Of a DNA stretch of 64,000 bases, positions 1-8,429 are shown in pieces (the first letter of the stretch is position 1; every line of letters begins with the position of its first letter). The stretch lies in NCBI GenBank assembly GCA_021737275.1, contig JAIPEE010000022.1:1-64000 (forward strand), read 5' to 3'. The translations under genes were made by a program, and so were the position numbers. The DNA is from Desulfobacterales bacterium (lineage in GTDB: Bacteria; Desulfobacterota; Desulfobacteria; Desulfobacterales; JAIPEE01). The notes below the pieces were generated by a model, which was given only the letters and a program-made list of their open reading frames with translations, was not told the DNA's origin and did no database searches.

Positions 1-81
1 ACATTTAAAGGGAGCATTAAGACCAAACGGTTTAGTGCGGCGCTTGATGTTGATTATCTGGAGGAAATTATGTTCACCTGA
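1..81 (+). CDS. C-terminal end of a gene cut by the window edge
   Basis: Frame 1 is open from the first base to a TGA at 79-81 and encodes 26 residues ending LDVDYLEEIMFT. The composition is protein-like and hydrophilic, unlike the low-complexity hydrophobic alternative frame starting at 35. Too little remains to name the family. The next gene starts 185 bases downstream after an AT-rich gap, so it is probably a separate transcription unit. Confidence 0.45.
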   Translation, partial: TFKGSIKTKRFSAALDVDYLEEIMFT

Positions 82-266
82 TCAAAAACATAACGCAAAC
101 ATGATAGGGGCTCTATATATTTTACATGCGTTGCCCCTTCCCGGTTTGAATGGGATCTTGCAGTATATTTTTTTCTTTATTATAATGCAGGCGGTTTGTA
201 ATTTTATTCAATTTTCATACTTTCTTTTGTCGTATACTATCCGGCACCTTTAACCGGAGACAGAAA

Positions 267-527
267 ATGAAATTAAAAGTAACTTGCTATGACGGGCATC
301 AGGGAGAAGAAAAACCACAGCGTTTTGAACTTGGTGATAATAAAATTGAAGTAAAAAATATAGTTGACCAGTGGCTTTCAACTGATTACCGGTATTTTAA
401 AATCATTGGCAATGATGATTCAACATATATAATACGCCATGATCTAAATATCAGGATATGGGAGCTGGTGATGTATTGTAAAAAAGGCACCGGCGGCTTC
501 CAATCCTTATCATTCAAAGACGCCTGA
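267..527 (+). CDS. small conserved-looking hypothetical protein (86 aa)
   Basis: An 86-residue soluble protein with no signal peptide or membrane segment. A purine-rich ribosome-binding site (ACCGGAGAC) lies 7-8 bases before the ATG. The sequence alternates short charged beta-like stretches (KLKVTCYDG, RYFKIIGNDDSTYIIRHD) and ends in a Gly/Ser-rich tail, which suggests a small all-beta fold. I recognise no named domain. It stands alone between an unknown upstream gene and the helicase at 640. Coding status is supported by the RBS and the residue composition; function is unknown. Confidence 0.6.
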   Translation: MKLKVTCYDGHQGEEKPQRFELGDNKIEVKNIVDQWLSTDYRYFKIIGNDDSTYIIRHDLNIRIWELVMYCKKGTGGFQSLSFKDA

Positions 528-639
528 CAAACTCAAAACTCTCCTGTTGCTTTTACAATTTTTTAACCGTATAATTCAGATATATAAAAAATTTAATAAT
601 TTAGAGAAAGATTGAAAAGGTACAAGGTTTAGAAACATT

Positions 640-2160
640 TTGATAAAAAAATTATTTAAAAAAGTTTACGATAAACTTTCAGGAAAAACTCAATACAAGA
701 AACCATCTCCGGAACAAGCCGTAACAAAACTTCCGGAATCTCATAAACCGGATGACCAACCGGAACAAAAAAGACAAGCTCAACAGCGCTCAAAACCTGT
801 GGCCGGGAAAAAGTGGTGTATTTCTTCATTCCATGTTCCACCTGAAGAAGGCAAAACCCGGTTTCATGATATGGATCTTCCGTTACCATTGATGCATGCC
901 ATTTCAGATCTGGGTTTTAAGTACTGCACACCCATCCAGGCAGAAATTCTACCCAGCACACTTGCCGGCAAAGATGCTTCGGGACGGGCTCAAACCGGCA
1001 CAGGAAAAACAGCTGCTTTTTTGATAACCGTAATAACAAAACTTCATACGAAACCGATTAAAGGAAAAAGACGATCCGGTGTTCCCAGGGTTCTGATTCT
1101 TGCACCTACACGAGAACTTGTTCTCCAGATTGCAAAAGAGGCCATGGAGCTTACAAAATTCTGTCACTTAAAAATTGTCACTGTTTTTGGCGGTATGGAT
1201 TATAAAAAACAGAAACGACAGCTCTCAGAAGGTATTGTTGATATTGCCGTGGCCACACCCGGCAGACTGCTGGACTTTCTCAGGCATAAAGACATCAATC
1301 TCAGAAAAGTTGAAACACTTATCATTGATGAAGCAGACCGCATGCTGGATATGGGCTTTATTCCGGATGTCAGAAAGATTATTTACAGTACGCCCAAAAA
1401 AGAAAATCGGCAGACACTTCTTTTCAGCGCCACATTGACGCCTGAAATAACACGTATGTCTGCCAGTTGGACCTGTGACCCGGTCAGTATTGAAATAGAA
1501 CCTGAACAGATTGCCGTGAATACGGTTGATCAGGTTGTCTATATTGTTACCAATGACGAAAAGTTTGCACTACTTTACAATGTTATTACAAGAAAAAAAC
1601 TTACACGTGTTATAATTTTTTGCAATCGTCGGGATGAAACCCGTGATCTTGAAAAAAAGTTGTCACGATATGGAATGAACTGTGCACTTCTTTCAGGAGA
1701 AATCCCTCAAAATAAACGTATTAAAACACTGGACAATTTCAAGGCCGGCAAAATACAAGTGATGGTCGCCACTGATGTAGCCGGTCGGGGTATTCATGTT
1801 GAAGGTATGGATCATGTTATAAATTATATGTTGCCCCATGATCCGGAAGACTATGTTCACCGAATTGGACGTACCGGCCGCGCAGGCACTGCAGGCACTT
1901 CCATCAGCTTTGCCTGTGAAGATGACTCCTTTTATATTCCTGCAATAGAAGAATTTATTGGGAGGAAGCTTGATTGTATCCAGCCGGATGAAGACTGGCT
2001 TATAGCACCGCCGCCGCCACCCAGAAAGAAGAGGTCTCCCCAGGAAAAGTCCCAAAAAAAGAAATTTTATTCCAAAAAGTATCAGGGCGGTAACAAAAAA
2101 CCTGGAAACAGGCGTCCAACTAAAAATCGTCCTGCCCCAAGGCGCTCTTCAGCCGCTTAA
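640..2160 (+). CDS. DEAD-box ATP-dependent RNA helicase, RhlB-like
   Basis: A 506-aa RNA helicase with all core DEAD-box motifs in order: Q-motif region CTPIQ (about 96-100), Walker A AQTGTGKT (about 118-125), PTREL, DEADRMLD (motif II), SAT in LLFSATL, and HRIGRTGRAG (motif VI). The FHDMDLPLPLMHAI stretch before the Q motif and the overall order resemble RhlB, the helicase of RNA turnover complexes. A basic N-terminal arm (about 1-75) and a Lys/Arg/Pro-rich tail (about 450-506) probably bind RNA. The frame opens with TTG at 640; no internal ATG precedes the conserved core except at about codon 77, so the TTG start is preferred although its RBS is weak. It is followed by a strong hairpin terminator. 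RhlB-type assignment is moderate; DEAD-box assignment is secure. Confidence 0.93.
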   Translation: MIKKLFKKVYDKLSGKTQYKKPSPEQAVTKLPESHKPDDQPEQKRQAQQRSKPVAGKKWCISSFHVPPEEGKTRFHDMDLPLPLMHAISDLGFKYCTPIQAEILPSTLAGKDASGRAQTGTGKTAAFLITVITKLHTKPIKGKRRSGVPRVLILAPTRELVLQIAKEAMELTKFCHLKIVTVFGGMDYKKQKRQLSEGIVDIAVATPGRLLDFLRHKDINLRKVETLIIDEADRMLDMGFIPDVRKIIYSTPKKENRQTLLFSATLTPEITRMSASWTCDPVSIEIEPEQIAVNTVDQVVYIVTNDEKFALLYNVITRKKLTRVIIFCNRRDETRDLEKKLSRYGMNCALLSGEIPQNKRIKTLDNFKAGKIQVMVATDVAGRGIHVEGMDHVINYMLPHDPEDYVHRIGRTGRAGTAGTSISFACEDDSFYIPAIEEFIGRKLDCIQPDEDWLIAPPPPPRKKRSPQEKSQKKKFYSKKYQGGNKKPGNRRPTKNRPAPRRSSAA

Positions 2161-2190
2161 GACGCAGGGAGTGCTTCATAAAAGCCTTTC

Positions 2191-2228
2191 ATGGAAACTG
2201 CCGTTGTTTTCATAACGGCAGTTTCCAT
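2191..2228. terminator. perfect 15-bp stem between convergent helicase and hsp20 genes
   Basis: ATGGAAACTGCCGTT pairs perfectly with AACGGCAGTTTCCAT across an 8-base loop. It sits just after the helicase stop (2160) and before the end of the convergent Hsp20 gene (2247), so it can serve as a bidirectional terminator. Confidence 0.8.
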
Positions 2229-2246
2229 TACTGTGGGTACCAGGGG

Positions 2247-2690
2247 TTAGTGAATTGTAATCTGCTTTGGTTTTGGTGCTTCAGGTTTTGGTATTTCAAT
2301 TTTCAGAATTCCATCCTTGAAATCTGCTTTGATCTTTTCAGGATCAACTTCAGCAACCAGATTAAAAGCTCTTTCAAACTTGCCAAAAGTTCTTTCTCTT
2401 CTATAGTAGCTGTCCTCTTTGACCTCATTGTCAGACGAACGTTCTCCTCTCAGTGTGAGAACTTTCCCCTTAACATCAATTGAAATATCTTTTTTATCCA
2501 CACCCGGGAGCTCTGCCTTTAAAACAATTTTATCTTCATTATCATAGATATCGACTGCCGGATCCCAATTGCAAAGGCAAGCCTCTTCATCGCTTTTTAC
2601 AGCCGGTTTCCAGAAGTCTTCAAACATCCGGTTAACATGACTGTTCAGGCTGAATAAATTTTTTGTCGGATTAAATCTTACCAGTTCCAT
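2247..2690 (-). CDS. Hsp20/alpha-crystallin small heat shock protein
   Basis: A 147-aa small heat-shock chaperone that holds unfolding proteins in a refoldable state. The alpha-crystallin domain spans roughly residues 40-140, with the signatures DIYDNEDKIVLKAELPGVD, ISIDVKGKVLTLRGER and the C-terminal beta strand GILKIEIPKP. The family IXI/V-type tail motif appears as KQITIH at the end. The N-terminal arm (MELVRFNP..LFSLNSHVNRMFEDFW) is typical of class A bacterial Hsp20. Length is normal. A sigma70-like promoter lies at 2746-2773 on the same strand; I see no clear CIRCE element or ROSE-like thermometer. Confidence 0.96.
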   Translation of the reverse strand: MELVRFNPTKNLFSLNSHVNRMFEDFWKPAVKSDEEACLCNWDPAVDIYDNEDKIVLKAELPGVDKKDISIDVKGKVLTLRGERSSDNEVKEDSYYRRERTFGKFERAFNLVAEVDPEKIKADFKDGILKIEIPKPEAPKPKQITIH

Positions 2691-2745
2691 ATGAGTGCCT
2701 CCATTTTATGTTTGTTAATAAATGTTTTATTTTTCTTTTGATTAA

Positions 2746-2773
2746 AACATATGATCATTTTTTTTGTTGTCAA
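2746..2773 (-). promoter_or_regulatory. predicted sigma70-type promoter of hsp20
   Basis: On the minus strand TTGACA (2768-2773) is followed after 16 bases by TATGTT (2746-2751), about 55 bases upstream of the Hsp20 start. Close to consensus; not tested. Confidence 0.5.
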
Positions 2774-2897
2774 TATCATAATTTATATTTTTTTATTGCA
2801 TTACTATTCATATATTAATATATAAGTAATGAATTAAACAAATAAGACAAGATACTGAAAAAGCTTTGACACATTCAATCTCCGTGGAGGTATAACC

Positions 2898-3494
2898 ATG
2901 GCTGAAAACAAAAAAAACGGATGGACAATTAACATCTCCCTCCCCAAAACAACATCATCAGCCCTCAGGGGGAAGCAATCTGTGAGAGCAACGTTCAAGC
3001 TGCCGGAACGAACAATAGATGCGATCAGCATCGTTGCTACCCATCTTGGAATAAAACAAAAGTCACTATTCGACCATCTCTTAGAGGACATACAAACCCT
3101 TGATACAATTGCCCGTAAAGTCCGGGAAGCAAAACAGGAGATTAAATCACGCAGGCAAAAAACCTTTGTCATGAGCCGTAACACCCTGTCTTCAATAGAA
3201 AAAATATCAAGAGACTTTGGAATCCCAAGAGATACCCTGGTAGACTATTCCATTCAACGGCTCATGCCGATTATTGAACGGGAACGGGAAAAGCATAAAA
3301 AAAGAAAGGCGATTGCAAAAGAGCTGATTAATCATTTTAAAGAGGGTGAAAAAATTTTAAAAAAAACAAAGAAACTCCTTGGAGATGATGATCCGGTTTC
3401 TATTGAGCTTCAAAATGCGATGATTGCCTGTGTCAATTCTTACCGGAACATTGATGCTTATATTGAAAGAGGAAATATTATTGAAGGGTTTTAA
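2898..3494 (+). CDS. unknown protein with two tandem ribbon-helix-helix-like segments (198 aa)
   Basis: A 198-aa basic, soluble protein preceded by a strong RBS (GGAGGT, 6 bases before the ATG). Two segments look like repeats of one another: residues about 28-65 (VRATFKLPERTIDAISI..., ending KSLFDHLLED) and about 87-122 (KTFVMSRNTLSSIEKIS..., ending DTLVDYSIQRL). Each has a short strand followed by two helices around a turn (HLGIKQKS and DFGIPRDT), the layout of a ribbon-helix-helix DNA-binding unit. The C-terminal 70 residues are a Lys/Glu-rich helical region. A DNA-binding role is an inference from this pattern; I do not recognise a named family. No antitoxin/toxin partner adjoins it. Confidence 0.75.
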   Translation: MAENKKNGWTINISLPKTTSSALRGKQSVRATFKLPERTIDAISIVATHLGIKQKSLFDHLLEDIQTLDTIARKVREAKQEIKSRRQKTFVMSRNTLSSIEKISRDFGIPRDTLVDYSIQRLMPIIEREREKHKKRKAIAKELINHFKEGEKILKKTKKLLGDDDPVSIELQNAMIACVNSYRNIDAYIERGNIIEGF

Positions 3495-3671
3495 AGATCT
3501 GTTATATGGAACAGGGCAGTTCTCTCCTCTCAACATCAAGAAAAGGCCACACCGAAGCATGGCCCCATTTAACTATCTGATTTGACTTTTAAAGCTATAA
3601 TTCAGAGACCAACAGACAAACACACAGAGACACACCTCCTGTTCAAAGCAACTATCAGATGTTATGCCCGT

Positions 3672-3688
3672 CCGGGAACCTTTCCCGG
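3672..3688. terminator. GC-rich stem-loop after the cyclic-nucleotide-binding gene
   Basis: CCGGGAA-CCT-TTCCCGG, a perfect 7-bp stem with a 3-base loop, ends one base before the stop codon of the minus-strand gene at 3689. No T-tract follows on the minus strand, so it may be a weak terminator or a 3-prime stabilising hairpin. Confidence 0.4.
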
Positions 3689-4186
3689 TTAAGGCTCGGG
3701 CTCTTCATGCAATATATCCATAACCTGTCTTGTCCCAAAGGAATCGAATGTCTCCGATATCTGTGCAGAAGATAACATTTTATAAGCGTTTACAAGCCGG
3801 TTTCCTATCAATCCGGCTATCCGCTTAATAAAAGCAATTCCATTCACCGGATCATTGCATATGATTTCATCGACCGTGGGCTTTTCAAACACAATCAGAT
3901 CAGTTGGCTCAGCGCAAAATGCGGATGCAGAATAAAAATTACGCTCAACCAGGCTTGACCAGCCAAATGCCTCTCCAGCATGGTTAACTACATGGACCAT
4001 CCGGCAGGCACCACCGATACTTATCTTTATACGGCCCTTGATCAGGATATAAAAATGATCCGCCGGGCTTCCCTCTTTAAAAAGATATTCACCTGCATTG
4101 TGGCTCTTTTTTGATGAACGCTCAATCATCTCCTTAACAAAATCATGATCGAGTCCCCAGAAGATATCAGCCTGTTTTAAGAACAT
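3689..4186 (-). CDS. cyclic nucleotide-binding (Crp/Fnr sensor-like) protein without a DNA-binding domain
   Basis: A single cNMP-binding beta-roll domain fills most of the 165 residues: the segments GEYLFKEGSPADHFYILIKG and GEAFGWSSLVE are the usual hallmark strands and turn. In the canonical fold a phosphate-binding cassette with an Arg follows GE; here the sequence is GEAFGWSSLVERNFYSASA, so classical cAMP binding is uncertain. There is no C-terminal winged helix, unlike Crp/Fnr regulators of about 220 aa. I place the start at 4186 because a strong GGAAAGGGGG purine tract precedes that ATG; an in-frame ATG at 4222 would add 12 residues. It probably acts as a ligand- or redox-sensing partner protein. 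Confidence 0.85.
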   Translation of the reverse strand: MFLKQADIFWGLDHDFVKEMIERSSKKSHNAGEYLFKEGSPADHFYILIKGRIKISIGGACRMVHVVNHAGEAFGWSSLVERNFYSASAFCAEPTDLIVFEKPTVDEIICNDPVNGIAFIKRIAGLIGNRLVNAYKMLSSAQISETFDSFGTRQVMDILHEEPEP

Positions 4187-4309
4187 GACACCCCCTTTCC
4201 ATAAAACAGCGTGCTCAAACATACTATTTTATGTTTTGCAAAAACAAATAATGTAAATCCTGTTGCCGGAGCCAATAGAAAACCTATTCTTCCATCGCAA
4301 AAAAAATAA

Positions 4310-4609
4310 TCATCCATCTTCTTCATGATAAACCGGTTGCCCGAGTGATTTCAGTGAAAAATTGTAAAATACATGATGCCCGTCATAGTCCATAACCCTT
4401 AAATCGTCAGCCTGTTTCAAATCTCCCAGGATCACCTCATAATGTTTTCCATAGAGTTCCTTCACCTTACTCTCCGGAACTTCATAAGCGATATATTTTT
4501 TAATTCCTTTTGCGGCGAGCTTGATCACGAGATTAATGTCATCCAAAGAATCATACGTTGTGAGGATCAGTATCGGGCCGGTTCCTGTAAAAAAAATACC
4601 AGCTTTCAT
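4310..4609 (-). CDS. small hypothetical protein (99 aa)
   Basis: A 99-aa soluble protein with an excellent RBS (AGGAGG, 6 bases before the ATG). The N-terminus MKAGIFFTGTGPILILTTY is a beta strand/turn rather than a signal peptide, followed by an amphipathic helix (NLVIKLAAKGIKKYIA) and a second alpha/beta unit. I do not recognise the family. It stands alone, transcribed in the same direction as the cNMP-binding gene downstream. Confidence 0.65.
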   Translation of the reverse strand: MKAGIFFTGTGPILILTTYDSLDDINLVIKLAAKGIKKYIAYEVPESKVKELYGKHYEVILGDLKQADDLRVMDYDGHHVFYNFSLKSLGQPVYHEEDG

Positions 4610-5108
4610 GACAAACCTCCTTTTTTAAAGCACCCAATGATCTAATTTATTAAATATCAGGAAGGTATCCGGTTTCTATCTGACGAAACAGGTTTTGTCT
4701 AAACAATACCCAATAATGGAGTTATGGATTATATCCTACGGGCTCATCTAAAGCGGGTCAGCCCTATCCGAATACCCCCTGATATTGTTGCAGAAATTAC
4801 AGCCCGTATTTCAAATATAATTTAGATTGACATCAGGTCTGATAATTAAGAGAGATAGCAGCCCTGAATGAATACCATTTCATCGCAAAAGGAATAATGC
4901 ATATAACAAAAAAAGCAGTGAGTGTTAGATTTAGGAAATATGATTGAAATTCGTAAGAGAGGCGGATCAATTTCAGATTGTTTATATTCGTATATTAATT
5001 CTCCAACAGCTAAAGTCAAGATAAATGAAGCATTAAAGGCAGATATTCGGATTTTTTTCACCATCAAAATCATCACTTGCCATTTATCCGCACCCTATAG
5101 CTGTTTTG
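4610..5108. other. intergenic stretch without a convincing gene
   Basis: About 500 bases. Short open stretches exist on the plus strand (a 33-codon frame from 4733 ending at 4834, and a 98-codon frame from 4922 that runs across the 3-prime end of the WYL gene). Neither has an RBS plus a plausible full-length protein. They may be decayed coding sequence; I make no gene call. Confidence 0.4.
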
Positions 5109-6086
5109 CTATTTATAAAGCCCGGCCATCTTTTCAGCCTCAGCCCCGATTTCATCTTTCAGGGCCGATGGTTTTATCACCATCGCCTTTGAGCCCCACC
5201 CAAGTAACCAGAATTTAATCTCATCCGTTCCAGCCACCTCTGCCTCAAAAAGAATTGAGCCGTCATCCTGTGTGTGAATCTGCTGAGTTTCATGCCACAC
5301 TTTTTCTCTTATATATCCTGCAATATCCGCATCAAACCATATCTTTACTTTTGAAGGTTCGCCCTGAAAAACGCCAAAACTTGTCCGCATAAAATCCTCA
5401 GCACTAAAATCATCTGGAATTTCGAAAGATTCTTCTACAAAATCCAAAGCGTTTATCCGATCAAGCGCAAACAAGCGAACCGATTTTCGTGTTTTACAAT
5501 AACCGATCAGATAAAATGTACCGTCAAAAAACCAGATATGATATGGTGCCACTTTTCGCAGGGCCTCCTCATTACGGCTCATGGTATAATACAATATTTC
5601 AATATATTGTCTGCTTTCTATGGCTGAATTGATCTGATCCACCAGGTCTTTGAATGCTCCAAATTGTTTATAGGGCCGCTGCCCGATATGGAGATTTTTT
5701 TCTATCTGCTCAAGAAAATTGATATATTCGGCCGGAAGCATGGTTTTTACTTTTTGAAAAAATGACTTCAGGGAATCATAGAACACAGTTCCCTTAAGCA
5801 CTTTGAGCATATCACGGCCAAAATAAAGCGCCATCAGTTCAGTCAGGTTCAGGGGAATCGGCATCTGATGCTTTTCTGCATCCAGCATAAACCAGACATT
5901 TTTCCCGTCCCTCTTTTCATTATAGATAGGAAATCCGGCTTTTTCGAGTGCTTCAATATCCCGGTAAACCGTTCGGGAATGGCACTCAAGCTCTTCTGCC
6001 AGATCCGGAACAGACTTGCCTGCCCTGGATGCTGTCAGCGCCTGTATAATCTGCCACTGCCTTCCAAGTTGATCACCGCGCGCCAT
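5109..6086 (-). CDS. HTH/WYL-domain transcriptional regulator
   Basis: A 325-aa DNA-binding regulator. Residues about 1-65 form a DeoR-like winged HTH (SVPDLAEELECHSRTVYRDIEALEKAGF), and about 140-215 form the WYL domain (YIEILYYTMSRNEEALRKVAPYHIWFFDGTFYLIGYC, with the W-x-L/Y core). A C-terminal WCX extension follows (KIWFDADIAGYIREKVW). Length is standard. WYL proteins bind nucleic acid or nucleotides and control stress or defence genes; the target here is unknown because no divergent partner gene remains (the region upstream holds only a pseudogene). Confidence 0.9.
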   Translation of the reverse strand: MARGDQLGRQWQIIQALTASRAGKSVPDLAEELECHSRTVYRDIEALEKAGFPIYNEKRDGKNVWFMLDAEKHQMPIPLNLTELMALYFGRDMLKVLKGTVFYDSLKSFFQKVKTMLPAEYINFLEQIEKNLHIGQRPYKQFGAFKDLVDQINSAIESRQYIEILYYTMSRNEEALRKVAPYHIWFFDGTFYLIGYCKTRKSVRLFALDRINALDFVEESFEIPDDFSAEDFMRTSFGVFQGEPSKVKIWFDADIAGYIREKVWHETQQIHTQDDGSILFEAEVAGTDEIKFWLLGWGSKAMVIKPSALKDEIGAEAEKMAGLYK

Positions 6087-6188
6087 AAATTTTCCTCATT
6101 TCATAAATAACTGTTTTTATAAGATTTATCATAATATTCCACCAATAGAAAGAATATTTATCTAAAGCATAATTGATAAAACAGCCAG

Positions 6189-6575
6189 GCCTTCAACATC
6201 AAACCCGAAGAGGCAGAGGACGCCTTAATATACGATCTTGGAAATCGGCAATGGGATATTCCCAAGCTAAGAGAATTATTCGAGATCTTTCTTCCCCAGA
6301 ATTCCGTATTTCATGATGTTGAGGTGGAACATAATTTTAAGAACACAGACTGGAAGATAATGTATTTGAATGCGCGGCGTATCTACAGAGAGGCAAACCG
6401 GACCGAATTGATTCTGCCGGCCATCGGGGATGTGACTCGGCGTGAATATATTATCAAGGTGTTGGAACAGGTAAAGTGGAAAGTGAGCGGCATAAACCAT
6501 ACGGCTGAAAACCTTGGCCTTGAACGCATCACCTTGCGCTCCCGCAGGTATAAACTCAATATCCAAAAACCATAA
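6189..6575 (+). pseudogene. PAS/two-component remnant fused in frame to a Fis-type HTH tail
   Basis: One frame is open from 6189 to the TAA at 6575 but has no start codon: an in-frame TAA lies at about 6177-6179 and the first GTG is at 6324, inside a conserved domain. The first about 80 codons (EEAEDALIYDLGNRQWDIPK, then LPQNSVFHDVEVEHNF and YLNARRI) match the PAS-like domain found in CheR/CheB-fused and hybrid sensor proteins. The last about 45 codons (YIIKVLEQVKWKVSGINHTA, then LGLERITLRSRRYKL) match the Fis-type HTH at the end of sigma54 activators. The two pieces join within a few residues. I read this as the leftover of an internal deletion. Confidence 0.7.
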
Positions 6576-6861
6576 ATTCTCATCTCAAATTCAATCCCCT
6601 TATTCTTTGCTATTATAGATTCCGAAAAATGCTGAAAAAAGGTCATATATAACCATCGGTTAAATGTGGCCCTTTTATATGGTGTTTAATCACTTCAATG
6701 AACGGGCTTTTGAGCTGTTTATTCAAATAAATCAAACGGATGTGTAATAAAAACTAAATCACATGAATCTGGCACAAAACTTGAGTCTATAAAACCTAAA
6801 GGCGCTCTTAATCTGTTAACTTTAATTCTGATCTAAAAAAATGTAAAAAAGGAGATCCACA

Positions 6862-8163
6862 ATGAATCGTATTTATCTAAAATTTTTATGCTTATTGATA
6901 TTACTTGGCTTTGTTGCCAGCTGCGCATCCTATACCCGGCCCGACTTAAATCAGCTTGATATACAACCAATCCAGAAATCCGGAATGCAGAAAGTTGATA
7001 ATTTTTTCATCATCATGGATCGCTCACAATCTATGGATCGTGTTTTTGATGGAGAGCGTAAACTTGATGTTGCAAGAACAACGATTGCCCGCATGAGTGA
7101 AACGCTGCCAGAAATGGAAATTATGAGCGGATTCAGAACATTTGGTTATCATTATTTTGGGGACGGAACAGATTTGATAAATGGCCTGTCATCTCACTCA
7201 AATTCTGACCTGAAAAACAATCTGATCATGATTAACGATGGTGCCAGTAAGAATTATCTTGATGAAGCACTCTATGCTGCCGCTACTGACCTCGAATCTT
7301 CTAAGGGAAAGATCGCTCTCTTTATTGTTAGTGATGGTATGAATATGGCTGCAGGTAGTAAAAAAGCACTTTCACATTTAACAAAAGCTTTTGGTGACCG
7401 GATATGTATTTACCCGATTTCAATTGGTAATAACGAAGCCGGCAAGGCATACATGGATGAGCTGGCAAATATCGGCAGTTGCGGGTTTGCTGTTACAGCA
7501 GATGATATTGCTTCACCGGAAGCCATGACGAGATATGTTTATAAAGTCTTTTTTATTGATTACCAGGATAGTGACGGTGACGGCGTAATAGATCCTATGG
7601 ATGAATGTCCCGACACACCGGCTGGTATAGAGGTAGATAAAAATGGGTGTGAAAAAGACAGCGACCGGGATGGTGTTGTGGATTCAAAGGATAAATGCCC
7701 CAATACACCGGCTGGTATAGAGGTAGATAGAAATGGGTGTGAAAAAGACAGTGACCTGGATGGTGTTGTGGATTCAATGGATAAATGCCCAAACACTCCC
7801 AAGGGTGCAATGGTTAACAATTATGGCTGCTGGGTCCTCGCAGACGTGACTTTTGACACTTCCAAAGCAACCATAAAAGACAGCTTCATGGAAGAGTTGA
7901 ACAATGTTGTTAAGGTTCTGAAGAAAAATCCTGATATCCAAATCATGGTTCAGGGATTTACCGATAATGTTGGTAATATCGGTTATAACCTTAAACTTTC
8001 CCAGAGCAGGGCTCAGGCTGTAATGGAATACCTCGTGAGTAACGGTGTTGATTCATCACGCTTAACTGCTAAGGGTTTTGGAATAAACAATCCGATTACG
8101 ACAAACAGTACGGCTGAAGGCAGGGCAAAAAACCGCCGGGTTGAGTTGAAACCTGTTCAATAA
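6862..8163 (+). CDS. outer-membrane lipoprotein with vWA, thrombospondin type 3 repeats and OmpA domain
   Basis: A 433-aa lipoprotein with a strong RBS (AAGGAG). The signal peptide ends in a lipobox (FVASC, Cys21). A von Willebrand A domain follows, with an intact MIDAS motif DRSQS (53-57). Three Ca-binding thrombospondin type 3 repeats of about 30 residues come next (about 236-323), then a C-terminal OmpA peptidoglycan-binding domain (QGFTDNVGNIGYNLKLSQSR; NRRVELKP at the end). The order suggests a lipid anchor, a Ca-stiffened stalk and cell-wall anchoring. It is monocistronic, with a hairpin terminator downstream. The domain combination is unusual, but each domain is clear. Confidence 0.93.
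   Translation: MNRIYLKFLCLLILLGFVASCASYTRPDLNQLDIQPIQKSGMQKVDNFFIIMDRSQSMDRVFDGERKLDVARTTIARMSETLPEMEIMSGFRTFGYHYFGDGTDLINGLSSHSNSDLKNNLIMINDGASKNYLDEALYAAATDLESSKGKIALFIVSDGMNMAAGSKKALSHLTKAFGDRICIYPISIGNNEAGKAYMDELANIGSCGFAVTADDIASPEAMTRYVYKVFFIDYQDSDGDGVIDPMDECPDTPAGIEVDKNGCEKDSDRDGVVDSKDKCPNTPAGIEVDRNGCEKDSDLDGVVDSMDKCPNTPKGAMVNNYGCWVLADVTFDTSKATIKDSFMEELNNVVKVLKKNPDIQIMVQGFTDNVGNIGYNLKLSQSRAQAVMEYLVSNGVDSSRLTAKGFGINNPITTNSTAEGRAKNRRVELKPVQ
7567..7830 (+). repeat. three tandem 90-bp thrombospondin type 3 coding repeats
   Basis: Repeats at 7567-7656, 7657-7746 and 7747-7830 encode DSDxDGVxDxxDxCPxTPxG units. Units one and two share a long near-identical DNA stretch around CACCGGCTGGTATAGAGGTA, showing recent duplication or conversion within the gene. 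Confidence 0.85.
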
Positions 8164-8183
8164 AAAATCTGAATCATTATAAG

Positions 8184-8231
8184 ATAAGGTGCGGCTCCCT
8201 CACATTCTGGAGAGCAGTGCCTTATTTTTTT
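8184..8231 (+). terminator. rho-independent terminator after the OmpA lipoprotein gene
   Basis: ATAAGG (8184-8189) pairs with CCTTAT (8220-8225) around an imperfect inner stem and is followed by a run of seven T residues. Confidence 0.6.
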
Positions 8232-8288
8232 ACAACCAAAATCAAATTTCACAGTTTTACGATCTTATAACAAAACGCCATTTTTTTC

Positions 8289-8407
8289 GTCTCCACCCCT
8301 TCCTGTCCGGTGAAGCTTTCGCACATATGGAAATTCCAACCACCCATATCTCCGTATCCTCAGTACGCACTGTTCAGCGCTTTTTTATTTCCTCTCACGC
8401 CTTATAC
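8289..8407 (+). repeat. degenerate copy of the dispersed heptamer-period repeat
   Basis: Contains CCTCAGTACGCACTGTTCAG and CCTCTCACGCCTTATAC, diverged versions of the word family found in the other intergenic copies (19.7, 37.0, 39.0, 40.5, 42.0, 43.4 and 49.9 kb). Confidence 0.5.
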
Positions 8408-8429
8408 TTTTTGTTATTTTTTTTATTTT

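Noticed and set aside
7-20. AAAGGGAGCATTAA, identical to part of the MttB2-promoter operator
   Set aside because: It lies within a likely coding frame, lacks the second arm (GACC instead of TCCC) and is not near a promoter. Probably chance.
35-253. 72-codon open frame at the window start
   Set aside because: Hydrophobic low-complexity sequence with no RBS; it overlaps the more plausible partial gene ending at 81 and an AT-rich gap.
7560-7820. Minus-strand 86-codon frame across the TSP3 repeats
   Set aside because: Shadow of the repeat-coding strand; it has no RBS and a repetitive, low-information sequence.
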